Notes: generated by a model from the sequence alone, not told the origin. Positions 1 to 7,526 are shown, counted from the first letter of the stretch. The stretch: DNA of 32,489 bases from an uncultured Atopobiaceae bacterium (GCA_947631545.1 CANRLS010000011.1:1-32489), one strand, 5' to 3'. Made by a program: numbers and translations.

Positions 1-3000
1 GCGTCGCCATCGTCACCGAGGTGACGATCGGCAGCACGACGCCGCTGAACGTCTACGCCGTCTGGGCCATCGATTCGAACGGCAATGGAGAGCCGGACTA
101 CAGCGAGACGGTCACGCTCGCCTACGACGCGAACCAGCCGGCCGATAGGGATTGCTCTGTGGCGGGCGTGCCCAGCCCCCAGACGGCGGCCCTCATCGAC
201 GGTTCGGTGACGGTCCCGAGGACGATCCCCACGTGCACGGTGACGGACGGCAAGGCCGCGCTCGTATTCCTGGGCTGGTCGTGGACGGATCACGACGCCG
301 TCTACACGAAGACGAGCGAGGCGCCGAAGGACTACATCAGCGCGGCTGACGTGCTCGCAGGCAAAGAGATCAACGTGAGCGATATCACGTCTGGCCACAA
401 CACGCTCCACGCGCTCTGGGCCGAGGACACCGGCCCGTGCGGCGCACCTGACGGCACGCCCGACGTGCTGCAGTACAGCCGCTCGCTCACCTACACGCCG
501 GGCATCGGCACGGGCGACAGTAAAGCCGAACCCGTCACCGAGGGCACGAAGGTGCAGCTCAAGAGTGCCACGGGTAGCGATGGCCTGGGCATGACCGCGC
601 CTGCGGGCGATGCGGGCAGCACGGTGATCTTCGCCGGCTGGACCGAGGACGTCACCGACTACATCCTGGGCAAGGACATGACCGCGCTCCAGGTGCAGGT
701 CATGAGCGCCAAGCTCAAGCGGACGGGCGAGCTCTTCACGATGCCCGGCAAGGACACGACGCTGAACGCTGTCTGGGCCTACGACACCAACGACGACGGC
801 ATTCCCGACTTCAGCCAGGATAAGGCGTATCTGAACTACGTCTACGACTACTCGCTGGCGGAGAGCCTCGGTGCGAGCGCTCCGCCGCAGAGCGTGCAGT
901 TCCTCGTGGGGCAGACGAACATAGCGCTCTGGAACATTGCCGAGAACAATGACGGCAAGTCCTGGACATGCACGCTGGTCGAGGGCCCGAGCGTCTTCGT
1001 GGGCTGGACGCTGCACCGCGACTTTGGCTCTCAGGTGCTGGGCGAGGACGCGGATCCGGGCGATGACGGCTTCGGTGGGAAGCTCATCACAACGATCGAG
1101 AAGATCGAGCACGATACGACGGTCTACGCTGTCTGGGCGCTCGACACGGATGGCGACGGCACGCCCGATCACGGCGAGCGTGATGTGAAGCTCGAGTACT
1201 ACCAGTGCACGAGCGATACCCCCGCTTCCGAGTACACAATAGTTAAAGAGGTCACTGGTCTCGTGAGCGGCAAGAGCTATCCACTGCTTCCCGGCAAGGA
1301 CGATGGCGGCGCTCCGCTGAAGAAGACCTACACGATCATCGATGCCGATGGTGAATCAGAGACGTTCACCGCCGTCTTCGCCGGGTGGAGCGACAAGAAC
1401 CCGACTGAGGACACTTATGCGTCCGTGACGGATGCGGACGCCAAGGCCCTCTACGCCAAGGGCATCATCCCCGAGAACGAGTACGAGCTCGGGCAGGTGC
1501 TGAGCAACACCATCGTCGGCAAGAACAGCAACACCTACACCATCCCGGTGACCTGCAACGCTGATACGCCCGCCAAGCTCTACGCCATCTACGCGACGGA
1601 CCAGTGGGGCTCCGTCGACGAGGGCCCCGACGGCATCCCCGACTACCTCGAGACGGCGCAGCACGTGGAGTACTACGCAAACGGCGGCGTGGCCGTGAGC
1701 GCTGGCACGCAGGTCGATCCCTCGACGGGCCTCTTCTTCACCTGCATCGACCACCACCAGGCGGGCGGGCGCTACGACCTCATGTCCATCAGCGAGGGCC
1801 GCGAGCTCATCTACCACACCGATGGCGCGAGCTCTGCGAGCACCTATGGCGCGGCCGCCCCGCGCGCGATCGCCCGGGATGACGCCGTCCTCATCGGCTG
1901 GAGCCCCACGGCGTACGAGGGCTTCGTGGAGAGCGAGGCGCAGCTTGACGGGCCGGGCTTCGCCTACCCGCATACGGGCACGGGCCTGGGCATGACGTTC
2001 CAGATCGCGAGCTTCCCTGCCGAGGGCAACGCCACGGCCTATGCGCTCTGGGGCGCCGATGCCAACGGGAACGGCACTTGGGATGCGCGCGAGACGCGCT
2101 TCACCGTGGCCTACGACCTCAACGGCGGAACGGGATCCACGGGGACGCCCGCGAGCCAGACGGGCTACGCGATGCAGGCCATCACCACCGCGACGGGCGA
2201 CTGGACGAGCCAGATCAACCGCATGAGCGGCGTCTTCTGCGGCTGGACGACGACCCGGATCCCGGGCATCGTGAGCCGTGACGGCCTGTACCTGGCGGCG
2301 GATGGCAGCACGGGCAGCATCGGCTCCGGCGACGTGATCGCGGGCGGCGCCGAGTTCACGATTCCCAACAGCGGCGGTGACACGCTCACGCTCTACGCGG
2401 TCTACGGCGAGGACCTGAACGGCAACGGCACCGCAGACCTCTTGGAAGACGGCTATCGCGTGGTCTACCACGCCAATGGCGGCACGGCGGAGACGGGTTC
2501 GGACTTCACGCGAGATTCAAGCGGAGGCTTCTCTTACATCTGCTCGCACCATCACGTGGCGGGCGAGAAGAACGTGGCGCTGCTCTCCGTGAGCGAGCCG
2601 CCGGCCTCGCAGCTGACGAGGAGCGGGTACGTGCTCATCGGCTGGTCGGAGGATTCGGATCCGAAGCTCTGCGAGAACATTGCCGACGAAACCGCAATCC
2701 ATCTCATCGGCCCCAACGCGACCATCACGATGCCCAGTCCCGGTAAGGATCTCGACGTCTACGCCGTGTGGGCCAAGGACGACAACGGCAACCATGTAGC
2801 CGATTACCGCGAGGGCCACGACCTGGGCGTCGAGTACTACGCCAACGGCGGCACGCTGCAGGATGGCGCCTCCGCGGAGTTCTGGAACGCAGCGAGTGGG
2901 CTCTTCTACATCGACTACGGCCACTACCAGCCGGGCGAGACGGATGTGCCGCTCATCTCGGCCAACACGGGCGTGACCTGGATCCATCGCCAGGGCGCGA

Positions 3001-3186
3001 CGCTGCTCGGCTGGTCGCTAAAGCCTGGCATTCGCGTGTGCCAGAACGAGGGTGACGAGCAGCTGGCCAGGCTCATCGGTGCCGTGCCGAAGATGCCCGA
3101 CGACTCGAACGCCCAGGTCTTCGCCGTGTGGGCGGTGGACGACAACGGCAACTTCGTGCCCGACTACGCGGAGCCGAAGAGCCCGG
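1..3186 (+). repeat. Protein-level array of B-repeats ending in acidic DxNxNGxxD loops
   Basis: Nine module ends are visible, each an aromatic YAVWA/YALWG/YAVYG strand followed by an acidic Asn/Asp/Gly loop. Examples are AIDSNGNGEPDY (near base 69), ALDTDGDGTPDH (near 1137), GADANGNGTWD (near 2052) and AVDDNGNFVPDY (near 3132). The loops resemble calcium-binding EF-hand or thrombospondin type 3 loops. Eight GWS/GWT strands alternate with them. The copies are divergent in DNA, so this is an old protein repeat rather than a recent tandem duplication. Confidence 0.75.
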
Positions 3187-3809
3187 ATCCCGGCCACGTT
3201 GACGATGGCGGGCTCACGCCTGGCCCGGACAACCCCGATAACCCGGACAACCCCGATGATCCCGACAACCCCGACAATCCCGACGAGCCCGGCGGCGAGG
3301 ACTCGACCTTCCCGGTGCATAGACTCTACAACCCCAACACCGGCGAGCACCTCTTCACCATCGATGCCAACGAGGTGCGCGTGCTCGCGGGCGCGGGCGG
3401 CCGCGGCTGGAAGTACGAGGGCTACGCCTGGGTCTCGCCCGCGACCTCGTCGCAGCCGGTCCATCGCCTCTACAACCCCAACACCGGCGAGCACCTCTAC
3501 ACCCGCGACGAGACGGAGGTGACGGCGCTCTCGGGCGCGGGCGGCCGCGGCTGGCAGTACGAGGGAGTGTGCTGGTACAGCGACGAGGCCAAGATCGCTC
3601 CGATCTATCGCCTCTACAACCCGAACAACCCCGGTGCCGGCGCGCACCTGTACTCGACGGATGCCCACGAGTACGACGTGCTGCAGCCCAGGGGCTGGAA
3701 GGGCGAGGGCATCGGTTGGTACGCCGCCGGCCCCGGCACGCCCGGCTGGTCGGGCGATCCCGCCTTCCCCGCGTGGGCGCGGGCGATCCTGAGGGCCCAG
3801 GGCCAGTAG
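1..3809 (+). CDS. Large secreted B-repeat protein, 5' end outside window
   Basis: The reading frame is open from the window edge (codons in frame from base 3) to a TAG at 3807-3809, so 1,268 residues are visible and the N-terminus, with any signal peptide, is missing. Most of it is InlB B-repeat-like (Listeria-Bacteroides repeat) modules. Each has a YDANGG or YYANGG-like strand, a GWS/GWT strand seen eight times, and a closing YAVWA-like strand followed by an acidic DxNGNGxxD loop. A DNP-rich linker and three 48-residue repeats of the RLYNPNTGEHL type (resembling DUF5648) follow. No LPXTG motif or C-terminal membrane anchor is present, so attachment, if any, would be non-covalent. B-repeat proteins are generally surface adhesins or stalks; the exact role here is unknown. 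Codon use in places is more AT-rich than in the neighbours. Confidence 0.85.
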   Translation, partial: VAIVTEVTIGSTTPLNVYAVWAIDSNGNGEPDYSETVTLAYDANQPADRDCSVAGVPSPQTAALIDGSVTVPRTIPTCTVTDGKAALVFLGWSWTDHDAVYTKTSEAPKDYISAADVLAGKEINVSDITSGHNTLHALWAEDTGPCGAPDGTPDVLQYSRSLTYTPGIGTGDSKAEPVTEGTKVQLKSATGSDGLGMTAPAGDAGSTVIFAGWTEDVTDYILGKDMTALQVQVMSAKLKRTGELFTMPGKDTTLNAVWAYDTNDDGIPDFSQDKAYLNYVYDYSLAESLGASAPPQSVQFLVGQTNIALWNIAENNDGKSWTCTLVEGPSVFVGWTLHRDFGSQVLGEDADPGDDGFGGKLITTIEKIEHDTTVYAVWALDTDGDGTPDHGERDVKLEYYQCTSDTPASEYTIVKEVTGLVSGKSYPLLPGKDDGGAPLKKTYTIIDADGESETFTAVFAGWSDKNPTEDTYASVTDADAKALYAKGIIPENEYELGQVLSNTIVGKNSNTYTIPVTCNADTPAKLYAIYATDQWGSVDEGPDGIPDYLETAQHVEYYANGGVAVSAGTQVDPSTGLFFTCIDHHQAGGRYDLMSISEGRELIYHTDGASSASTYGAAAPRAIARDDAVLIGWSPTAYEGFVESEAQLDGPGFAYPHTGTGLGMTFQIASFPAEGNATAYALWGADANGNGTWDARETRFTVAYDLNGGTGSTGTPASQTGYAMQAITTATGDWTSQINRMSGVFCGWTTTRIPGIVSRDGLYLAADGSTGSIGSGDVIAGGAEFTIPNSGGDTLTLYAVYGEDLNGNGTADLLEDGYRVVYHANGGTAETGSDFTRDSSGGFSYICSHHHVAGEKNVALLSVSEPPASQLTRSGYVLIGWSEDSDPKLCENIADETAIHLIGPNATITMPSPGKDLDVYAVWAKDDNGNHVADYREGHDLGVEYYANGGTLQDGASAEFWNAASGLFYIDYGHYQPGETDVPLISANTGVTWIHRQGATLLGWSLKPGIRVCQNEGDEQLARLIGAVPKMPDDSNAQVFAVWAVDDNGNFVPDYAEPKSPDPGHVDDGGLTPGPDNPDNPDNPDDPDNPDNPDEPGGEDSTFPVHRLYNPNTGEHLFTIDANEVRVLAGAGGRGWKYEGYAWVSPATSSQPVHRLYNPNTGEHLYTRDETEVTALSGAGGRGWQYEGVCWYSDEAKIAPIYRLYNPNNPGAGAHLYSTDAHEYDVLQPRGWKGEGIGWYAAGPGTPGWSGDPAFPAWARAILRAQGQ
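3228..3290 (+). repeat. DNP-type 9-bp tandem repeat, protein linker
   Basis: Seven successive nine-base units encode Asp-Asn-Pro or close variants (DNP, DDP, DEP). The unit is gac-aac-ccc with third-base changes. It makes a stiff acidic proline-rich spacer between the B-repeat array and the C-terminal repeats. Unit number could vary by slippage. Confidence 0.9.
3315..3746 (+). repeat. Three tandem 144-bp (48-residue) repeats
   Basis: Copies begin at 3315, 3459 and 3603, exactly 144 bases apart. Each begins with (V/I)(H/Y)RLYNPN, continues with GEHL or GAHL, then (F/Y)(T/S)xD, and ends with GW(K/Q)xEGxxW. Copies 1 and 2 are nearly identical over RLYNPNTGEHL and GAGGRGW; copy 3 has an extra NPGAG insertion and loses residues later, so the spacing stays the same. 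The pattern resembles DUF5648, found at the ends of secreted proteins, where a wall- or glycan-binding role is suspected but unproven. Confidence 0.85.
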
Positions 3810-3834
3810 CCGGGCCAAGCCGATTTCGCTGGAA

Positions 3835-3867
3835 GGCGGGGCGGGGCGATCGCGGCTCCGTCCCGCC
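3835..3867 (+). terminator. Possible terminator after the repeat protein
   Basis: GGCGGGG (3835-3841) can pair with TCCCGCC (3861-3867) with one G-U pair, and TTCTCGTT follows. The loop is long (19 nt) and the T-tract poor, so this is tentative. It sits 26 bases past the stop codon. Confidence 0.35.
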
Positions 3868-4133
3868 TTCTCGTTCGCGCCGATCGCGAAGCCAAAGCGC
3901 AGGCGGCGGGGCTGCGCCCAGAGGAGTTTCCTCATACCGACGGGCGCTCGGCGGCGGGGCCGACGGGCATCCTCGTGCGAACGGGTAAGCGGGGGGGCGG
4001 GCGGGGCGTGCGCCGACGCAAAAAGGGGAAGACCGCCCGCGCGTCCGCTCCGGCATGAATGAGCGCTCCGGTGCGACGAATGCCGCCGCTGTCACCGCTG
4101 CGCGACGGATTCCATGCCGGCACCACCGGCGCG

Positions 4134-4141
4134 GCTATCCT
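4134..4141 (+). promoter_or_regulatory. Candidate -10 element of the Nif11-type peptide gene
   Basis: GCTATCCT fits the GCTANNNT pattern that recurs at several transcription-unit starts in this window. It would start transcription near 4148, giving a leader of about 55 nt before the ATG at 4203. No good -35 hexamer is visible. Confidence 0.35.
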
Positions 4142-4202
4142 CTGGGGTGGGTCGCAACCTACGAGCCGGAACGCATCGGCTCACAAGAAGGAGGGATCGT
4201 CC

Positions 4203-4502
4203 ATGAACGAGAACATGAAGGCCATCCTCGAGGCCATCTCCGAAGACGAGGAACTCAAGGCCGAGGCCACGACCCTCATGAGCGAGCTCGCCGCCGCCGA
4301 CGAGGATCGCCCCGAGGTCGTCGCCCGCGTCCTCGTCTTCGCCCACGACAGGGGCTTCGAGCTCTCCGAGGAGGACCTCGTCATCGAGGCGCCGGCGGAG
4401 GGTAGGGTCGAGGACGAGGAGCTGGCGGCCGTCGCCGGCGGGTGCGGTTCCTGCGGAAGCAGCTCCACCGCCATCACCTCCCTCACCTCGAGCGTGATGT
4501 AG
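4203..4502 (+). CDS. Nif11-like leader peptide, orphan RiPP precursor
   Basis: A 99-residue peptide. The start is set by a strong Shine-Dalgarno AAGGAGG at 4188-4194, eight bases before ATG 4203; the same frame is open further upstream but without a ribosome-binding site. Residues 1 to about 65 look like a Nif11-type leader: acidic and helical, with the pattern FAHDRGFELSEEDL typical of the family's end. Next come EDEELAAVAGG, a double-glycine leader-cleavage motif, and then a 19-residue core, CGSCGSSSTAITSLTSSVM. The core holds two Cys, seven Ser and three Thr, the residues that lanthionine- or azole-forming enzymes modify. In the family the leader is recognised by a modifying enzyme and removed by a C39-type protease/exporter. 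None of these is encoded in the window, so enzyme and product are unknown. Neighbours are the repeat protein upstream and murI downstream. Confidence 0.8.
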   Translation: MNENMKAILEAISEDEELKAEATTLMSELAAADEDRPEVVARVLVFAHDRGFELSEEDLVIEAPAEGRVEDEELAAVAGGCGSCGSSSTAITSLTSSVM

Positions 4503-4572
4503 CGCTGCGGCCTCTCTGGGAGCGTTCGCGCCGCATCGCGCGGCGAGACCCGTCGGGCGCTCCATGCTCGCT

Positions 4573-4580
4573 GCTACACT
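4573..4580 (+). promoter_or_regulatory. Candidate -10 element of murI
   Basis: GCTACACT lies 47 bases before the GTG start of murI. The 11-mer GCTACACTGGG (4573-4583) is identical to one directly upstream of cysE (24897-24907), which supports a shared promoter element. No clear -35 is seen. Confidence 0.45.
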
Positions 4581-4627
4581 GGGCCCGATAGCGGTCGAAC
4601 CCACCTTCGTCGTTACCGGGAGGCCCC

Positions 4628-5515
4628 GTGGATCCACGTCCCATAGGCGTCTTCGACTCCGGACTCGGCGGCCTCACGGTGGCCCGCGCCATCGCCACGA
4701 CCCTTCCCCATGAATCGATGATCTACCTGGGCGATACGGCCCGTTGCCCCTACGGCCCGCGTCCCCAGGGCCAGGTGCGCGACTTCGTGCGCCAGATCGT
4801 CGCCTGGTTCGCCCATAAGGACGTGAAGCTCATCGTCATCGCCTGCAACACGGCGACGGCGGCGGGGCTCGACCTGGCCCAGCGGACGCTCGACGTGCCG
4901 GTGCTGGGCGTCATCGTGCCAGGTGCCCGCGCGGTGGTGCAGGCCACCCGCACGCGGCACGTGGGGGTGCTCGCCACGCAGGGCACCTGCGATTCCCTGA
5001 GCTATCCGGAGGCCATTCGCGCGCTCGACGCGGGCGTGAAGGTCTGGCAGGCCCCCTCCGCGCGCGGCGTGGAGGTGGTGGAGGAGCGCCTGGCGTCCCC
5101 GGCCGCGATGGGCAGGGACTGGATGAGCGATCGGGGCGCCTTCGACACGCCCCTCGTGCGCGCCATCGCCGAGGAGGATACGGCGCCGCTCAGGGGCCAG
5201 GGCATCGACGCCGTCATCCTGGGCTGCACCCATTTCCCGCTCTTGAAGGACGAGTACCAGCGAGCGCTGGGGCCGGGCGTTCGGGTCGTGTCGTCGGCGG
5301 AGGAGACGGCGTCGGAAGTGGTCGAGTACCTGGAGCGGGGAGAGGCCTTCGCGCCCGCGATCATGGACGATGCCGGCGGCGGCGAGCCCGCCTACCACTT
5401 CGCCACCACGTCCGATGAGCTGGGCTCCTTCGCCGTGGCGGGGGAATACGTCTTCGGCCGCAAGCTCGCGCTCGTGGAGCATGTGGACGAGGGCCTGCTG
5501 GAGCGTCTCGGCTAG
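4628..5515 (+). CDS. murI: Glutamate racemase
   Basis: Converts L-glutamate to D-glutamate for peptidoglycan synthesis in the cytoplasm, without a cofactor, using two cysteines. The 295-residue product shows the family motifs in order: GVFDSGLGGLTV (residues 7-18, with Asp10 and Ser11), YLGDTARCPYG (33-43), IACNTAT (71-77, first catalytic Cys73) and ILGCTHFPLL (197-206, second catalytic Cys200). Length is slightly above the usual 260-290. The start is GTG at 4628, preceded by GGGAGG at 4618-4623, and the palindrome GTGGATCCAC spans the start codon. rdgB follows after a highly structured 88-base gap; murI and rdgB are also near neighbours in Bacillus (racE to rdgB). Confidence 0.96.
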   Translation: MDPRPIGVFDSGLGGLTVARAIATTLPHESMIYLGDTARCPYGPRPQGQVRDFVRQIVAWFAHKDVKLIVIACNTATAAGLDLAQRTLDVPVLGVIVPGARAVVQATRTRHVGVLATQGTCDSLSYPEAIRALDAGVKVWQAPSARGVEVVEERLASPAAMGRDWMSDRGAFDTPLVRAIAEEDTAPLRGQGIDAVILGCTHFPLLKDEYQRALGPGVRVVSSAEETASEVVEYLERGEAFAPAIMDDAGGGEPAYHFATTSDELGSFAVAGEYVFGRKLALVEHVDEGLLERLG

Positions 5516-5516
5516 C

Positions 5517-5577
5517 GCCGAGCGGCGCCAAGTCGGTGGATCCGTGCGACGGATCCACGCGAAGGCGCCGCGTCGGC
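5517..5577 (+). other. Two-helix structured intergenic element between murI and rdgB
   Basis: An outer helix of 13 pairs forms between 5517-5529 and 5564-5577, with one bulged base at 5572. An inner perfect 10-bp helix, GTGGATCCGT (5536-5545) with ACGGATCCAC (5549-5558), is closed by a GCG loop. Six-base and five-base strands separate the helices. The element starts one base past the murI stop codon and has no T-tract, so it is not a classical terminator. It could be an mRNA stabiliser or processing signal, a structured regulatory RNA, or a copy of a dispersed palindromic repeat. Confidence 0.7.
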
Positions 5578-5603
5578 CCGTCGATTGCTGGAAGGGAACC
5601 TAC

Positions 5604-6239
5604 ATGAGCGAGCCATCACCCGACGCAAGGAAGCGCCTGGACCTCGGCGACACCGTGGTCGTGGCAACCGGGAATCCCCATAAGGTGACCGAGATCGCGG
5701 CCATCCTCGGCAGGGCCCTGCCAGCGGTGCGCTTCGTCGCCATCTCGGAGCTGGGGGACTTCCCCGAGCCCGTGGAGGATGGCGATACCTTCGCCGCCAA
5801 CGCCCGCATCAAGGCGCTCGCCGCCGCGCGCGAGACGGGCCTCGCGGCCGTGGCCGACGACTCCGGGCTCTGCGTGGACGCGCTCCGCGGCGAGCCGGGT
5901 GTGATGAGCGCTCGCTGGGCCGGCGTCCATGGCGACGATCCCCGCAACAACGCCAAGCTCATGGCCGCCATGGAGGGCGTGCCCGAGGAAGAGCGCACTG
6001 CCCGTTTCCGCTCGGCCGTCTGCCTCGTGGCGCCGGATGGCGAAGAGCTCATCGGCGAGGGGGCCTGCGAGGGCATGGTGGGGTTCGAGCCCCGGGGAAC
6101 GGGGGGATTCGGCTACGATCCGCTCTTCTGGCCCGACGAGACGCCCGGGAAGACGATGGCAGAGCTCGCACCCGACGAGAAGAACGCCATCTCGCACCGC
6201 TTCCACGCCCTCGAGGCGCTCGCGGCGCAGCTCGCCTAG
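5604..6239 (+). CDS. rdgB: RdgB/HAM1 family XTP/dITP pyrophosphatase
   Basis: Hydrolyses non-canonical purine triphosphates (dITP, XTP) to the monophosphate plus pyrophosphate, keeping deaminated bases out of DNA and RNA. The 211-residue protein shows VVVATGNPHKVTEI near the N-terminus (TGNPHK at 22-27), the metal-binding VADDSGLCVDAL (83-94), GFGYDPLF (168-175) and the terminal SHR (197-199). The start at ATG 5604 is chosen because GAAGGG (5591-5596) precedes it at good spacing; the open frame runs further upstream into murI without motif support. It ends three bases from the stop codon of the convergent nagB. Confidence 0.95.
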   Translation: MSEPSPDARKRLDLGDTVVVATGNPHKVTEIAAILGRALPAVRFVAISELGDFPEPVEDGDTFAANARIKALAAARETGLAAVADDSGLCVDALRGEPGVMSARWAGVHGDDPRNNAKLMAAMEGVPEEERTARFRSAVCLVAPDGEELIGEGACEGMVGFEPRGTGGFGYDPLFWPDETPGKTMAELAPDEKNAISHRFHALEALAAQLA

Positions 6240-6242
6240 CGC

Positions 6243-6968
6243 TCAGCACATCGAGAGGGCCGCCTCGTCCGCCACCACGACGCAGTTGGTGTGCAGCTGC
6301 AGGATGGACGCGGTGCAGTGGGGCGTCACAGGGCCCTTCAGCATGTCGTAGACCGCTTGGGCCTTGTCCTCGCCCGAGACCGCCATCACGATCATGCGGG
6401 CCCGCATGATGGTCTGCACGCCCATGGTGTAGGCCTGGCGCGGCACTTGGTCGGCGTTCTCGAAGAGGCGCGCGTTGGCCTCGATGGTCGATTCGGTGAG
6501 GTCCACGCACTGGCAGCCCTTTGAGAAGCTCTCGCCCGGCTCGTTGAAGCCGATATGGCCGTTTCGTCCCAAGCCAAGAAGCTGCAGGTCCATGTAGCCG
6601 GCGTCGCGCACGAGCTTGTCGTACTCCGCGCAGGCCACCTCGGCGTCGAGATTCGCGCCCTCGGGGATGTGGGTGTTCTCGGGCTTGATGTCGATGTGGT
6701 CGAAGAACGTATGGTTCATGAAGTAGCGGTAGCTCTGGGGATCGTCCTTGGTGAGGCCGCGGTACTCATCGAGGTTGTAGGTGGAGGTCTCGGCGAAGGT
6801 GACGTCGCCCTTCTCGTACCATTTGATGAGCTGCTCGTAGGCGCCGATGGGCGTGGTTCCGGTGGCGAGGCCGAGGTTGCAGTCGGGCTTCAGGATCACC
6901 TGTGCCGAGATGATGTTGGCGGTCTTGCGGCTCATATCGTCGTAGTCGCGCGTGCAGATGACCTTCAT
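6243..6968 (-). CDS. nagB: Glucosamine-6-phosphate deaminase
   Basis: Converts glucosamine-6-phosphate to fructose-6-phosphate and ammonia, feeding amino sugars into glycolysis. The 241-residue product has the phosphate-binding LATGTTPIGAYEQL (34-47), the LDEYRGL segment (66-72, catalytic Asp67) and GLGRNGHIGFNEPG (132-145, His138 and Glu143). Position 136 is Asn where E. coli has Asp141; I recall the same GxNGHIGFNEP form in Gram-positive NagB. The start at 6968 is supported by AGGGGAG just upstream on the minus strand; the frame could extend to 7073 but the extension matches nothing. It is transcribed alone, convergent with rdgB and divergent from veg. Confidence 0.96.
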   Translation of the reverse strand: MKVICTRDYDDMSRKTANIISAQVILKPDCNLGLATGTTPIGAYEQLIKWYEKGDVTFAETSTYNLDEYRGLTKDDPQSYRYFMNHTFFDHIDIKPENTHIPEGANLDAEVACAEYDKLVRDAGYMDLQLLGLGRNGHIGFNEPGESFSKGCQCVDLTESTIEANARLFENADQVPRQAYTMGVQTIMRARMIVMAVSGEDKAQAVYDMLKGPVTPHCTASILQLHTNCVVVADEAALSMC

Positions 6969-7195
6969 GGGGGCTCCCCTCAGCGCTTGGCGGCGCAGAT
7001 CGCAGATGCACTTAGGTAAGGTATTCCCCATAGCCGCCCGCATCCGCTCGCCTCCGAATGGTCGTTCGGCCATGGCGGCGAGTCCCGAGCAATGGAACCG
7101 GGATAGCGCCTGAGTATCCGCTGTCGTTGGCGCAGGATCGGCACCGCTCTGGTAACGTAGGAATTCTTGGAAGGTACTCGACTGTTTGGAGTCCC

Positions 7196-7486
7196 ATGGA
7201 GAGCGACACCAGCTCCGTCAATCGCATCGATGCCATCCGCGAGGAGATCGCCTCGCTCACCGGATCGAAGGTATTCGTCAAGGCCAACCTCGGCCGCTCG
7301 CGCATCATCGAGCGCACGGGCCAGCTCATCGAGTCGCATCCCTCGCTCTTCGTGGTGGAGGTCGAGGAGGGGCGCGGTCGCAAGGCGCGCCAGTCCTATC
7401 AGTACGTCGACGTGCTCACCAACACGGTGGAGCTCACGGATCCCGAGACCGGCGAGTCGCTCCTGGAGGCCATGAAGAGCGAGTAG
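7196..7486 (+). CDS. veg: Veg family protein
   Basis: A small 96-residue protein resembling Bacillus Veg. Shared features are KVFVKANLGRSRIIERTGQL, ending in the IERxG motif, a SHPSLFVVEV strand, and the closing SYQYVDVLTNTVEL strand, consistent with a small beta-barrel fold. Veg affects biofilm-matrix gene expression in B. subtilis, but its molecular activity is not settled. The ATG at 7196 follows GGAG (7189-7192) at short spacing; the frame upstream is open but unsupported. ispE starts 40 bases later, and veg also lies close to ispE in Bacillus, so the two are probably co-transcribed. TAACGT at 7153-7158 is a weak -10 candidate. Confidence 0.88.
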   Translation: MESDTSSVNRIDAIREEIASLTGSKVFVKANLGRSRIIERTGQLIESHPSLFVVEVEEGRGRKARQSYQYVDVLTNTVELTDPETGESLLEAMKSE

Positions 7487-7526
7487 ACGCCGTTCGCGCT
7501 CGCTGGCGACGCCACCGCCCTTCGCC

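Larger units (their letters stand above)
3810..4202. other. Intergenic region with a potential G-quadruplex
   Basis: No convincing gene lies in these 393 bases. Besides the weak hairpin at 3835-3867, there are four G-tracts on the plus strand at 3983-3985, 3991-3997, 3999-4001 and 4003-4006. They fit the G3+N1-7 quadruplex pattern, with loops of 5, 1 and 1 bases. A small inverted repeat (GCCGG at 4116-4120, CCGGC at 4126-4130) precedes the proposed promoter of the next gene. Confidence 0.5.

Noticed and set aside
3228-3290. Short regular repeats as a CRISPR-like array
   Set aside because: The unit is 9 bp with no spacers and encodes DNP in frame; it is a protein linker repeat.
5370-5603. N-terminal extension of RdgB into murI
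   Set aside because: No motif or ribosome-binding site supports it, and ATG 5604 has GAAGGG at good spacing.
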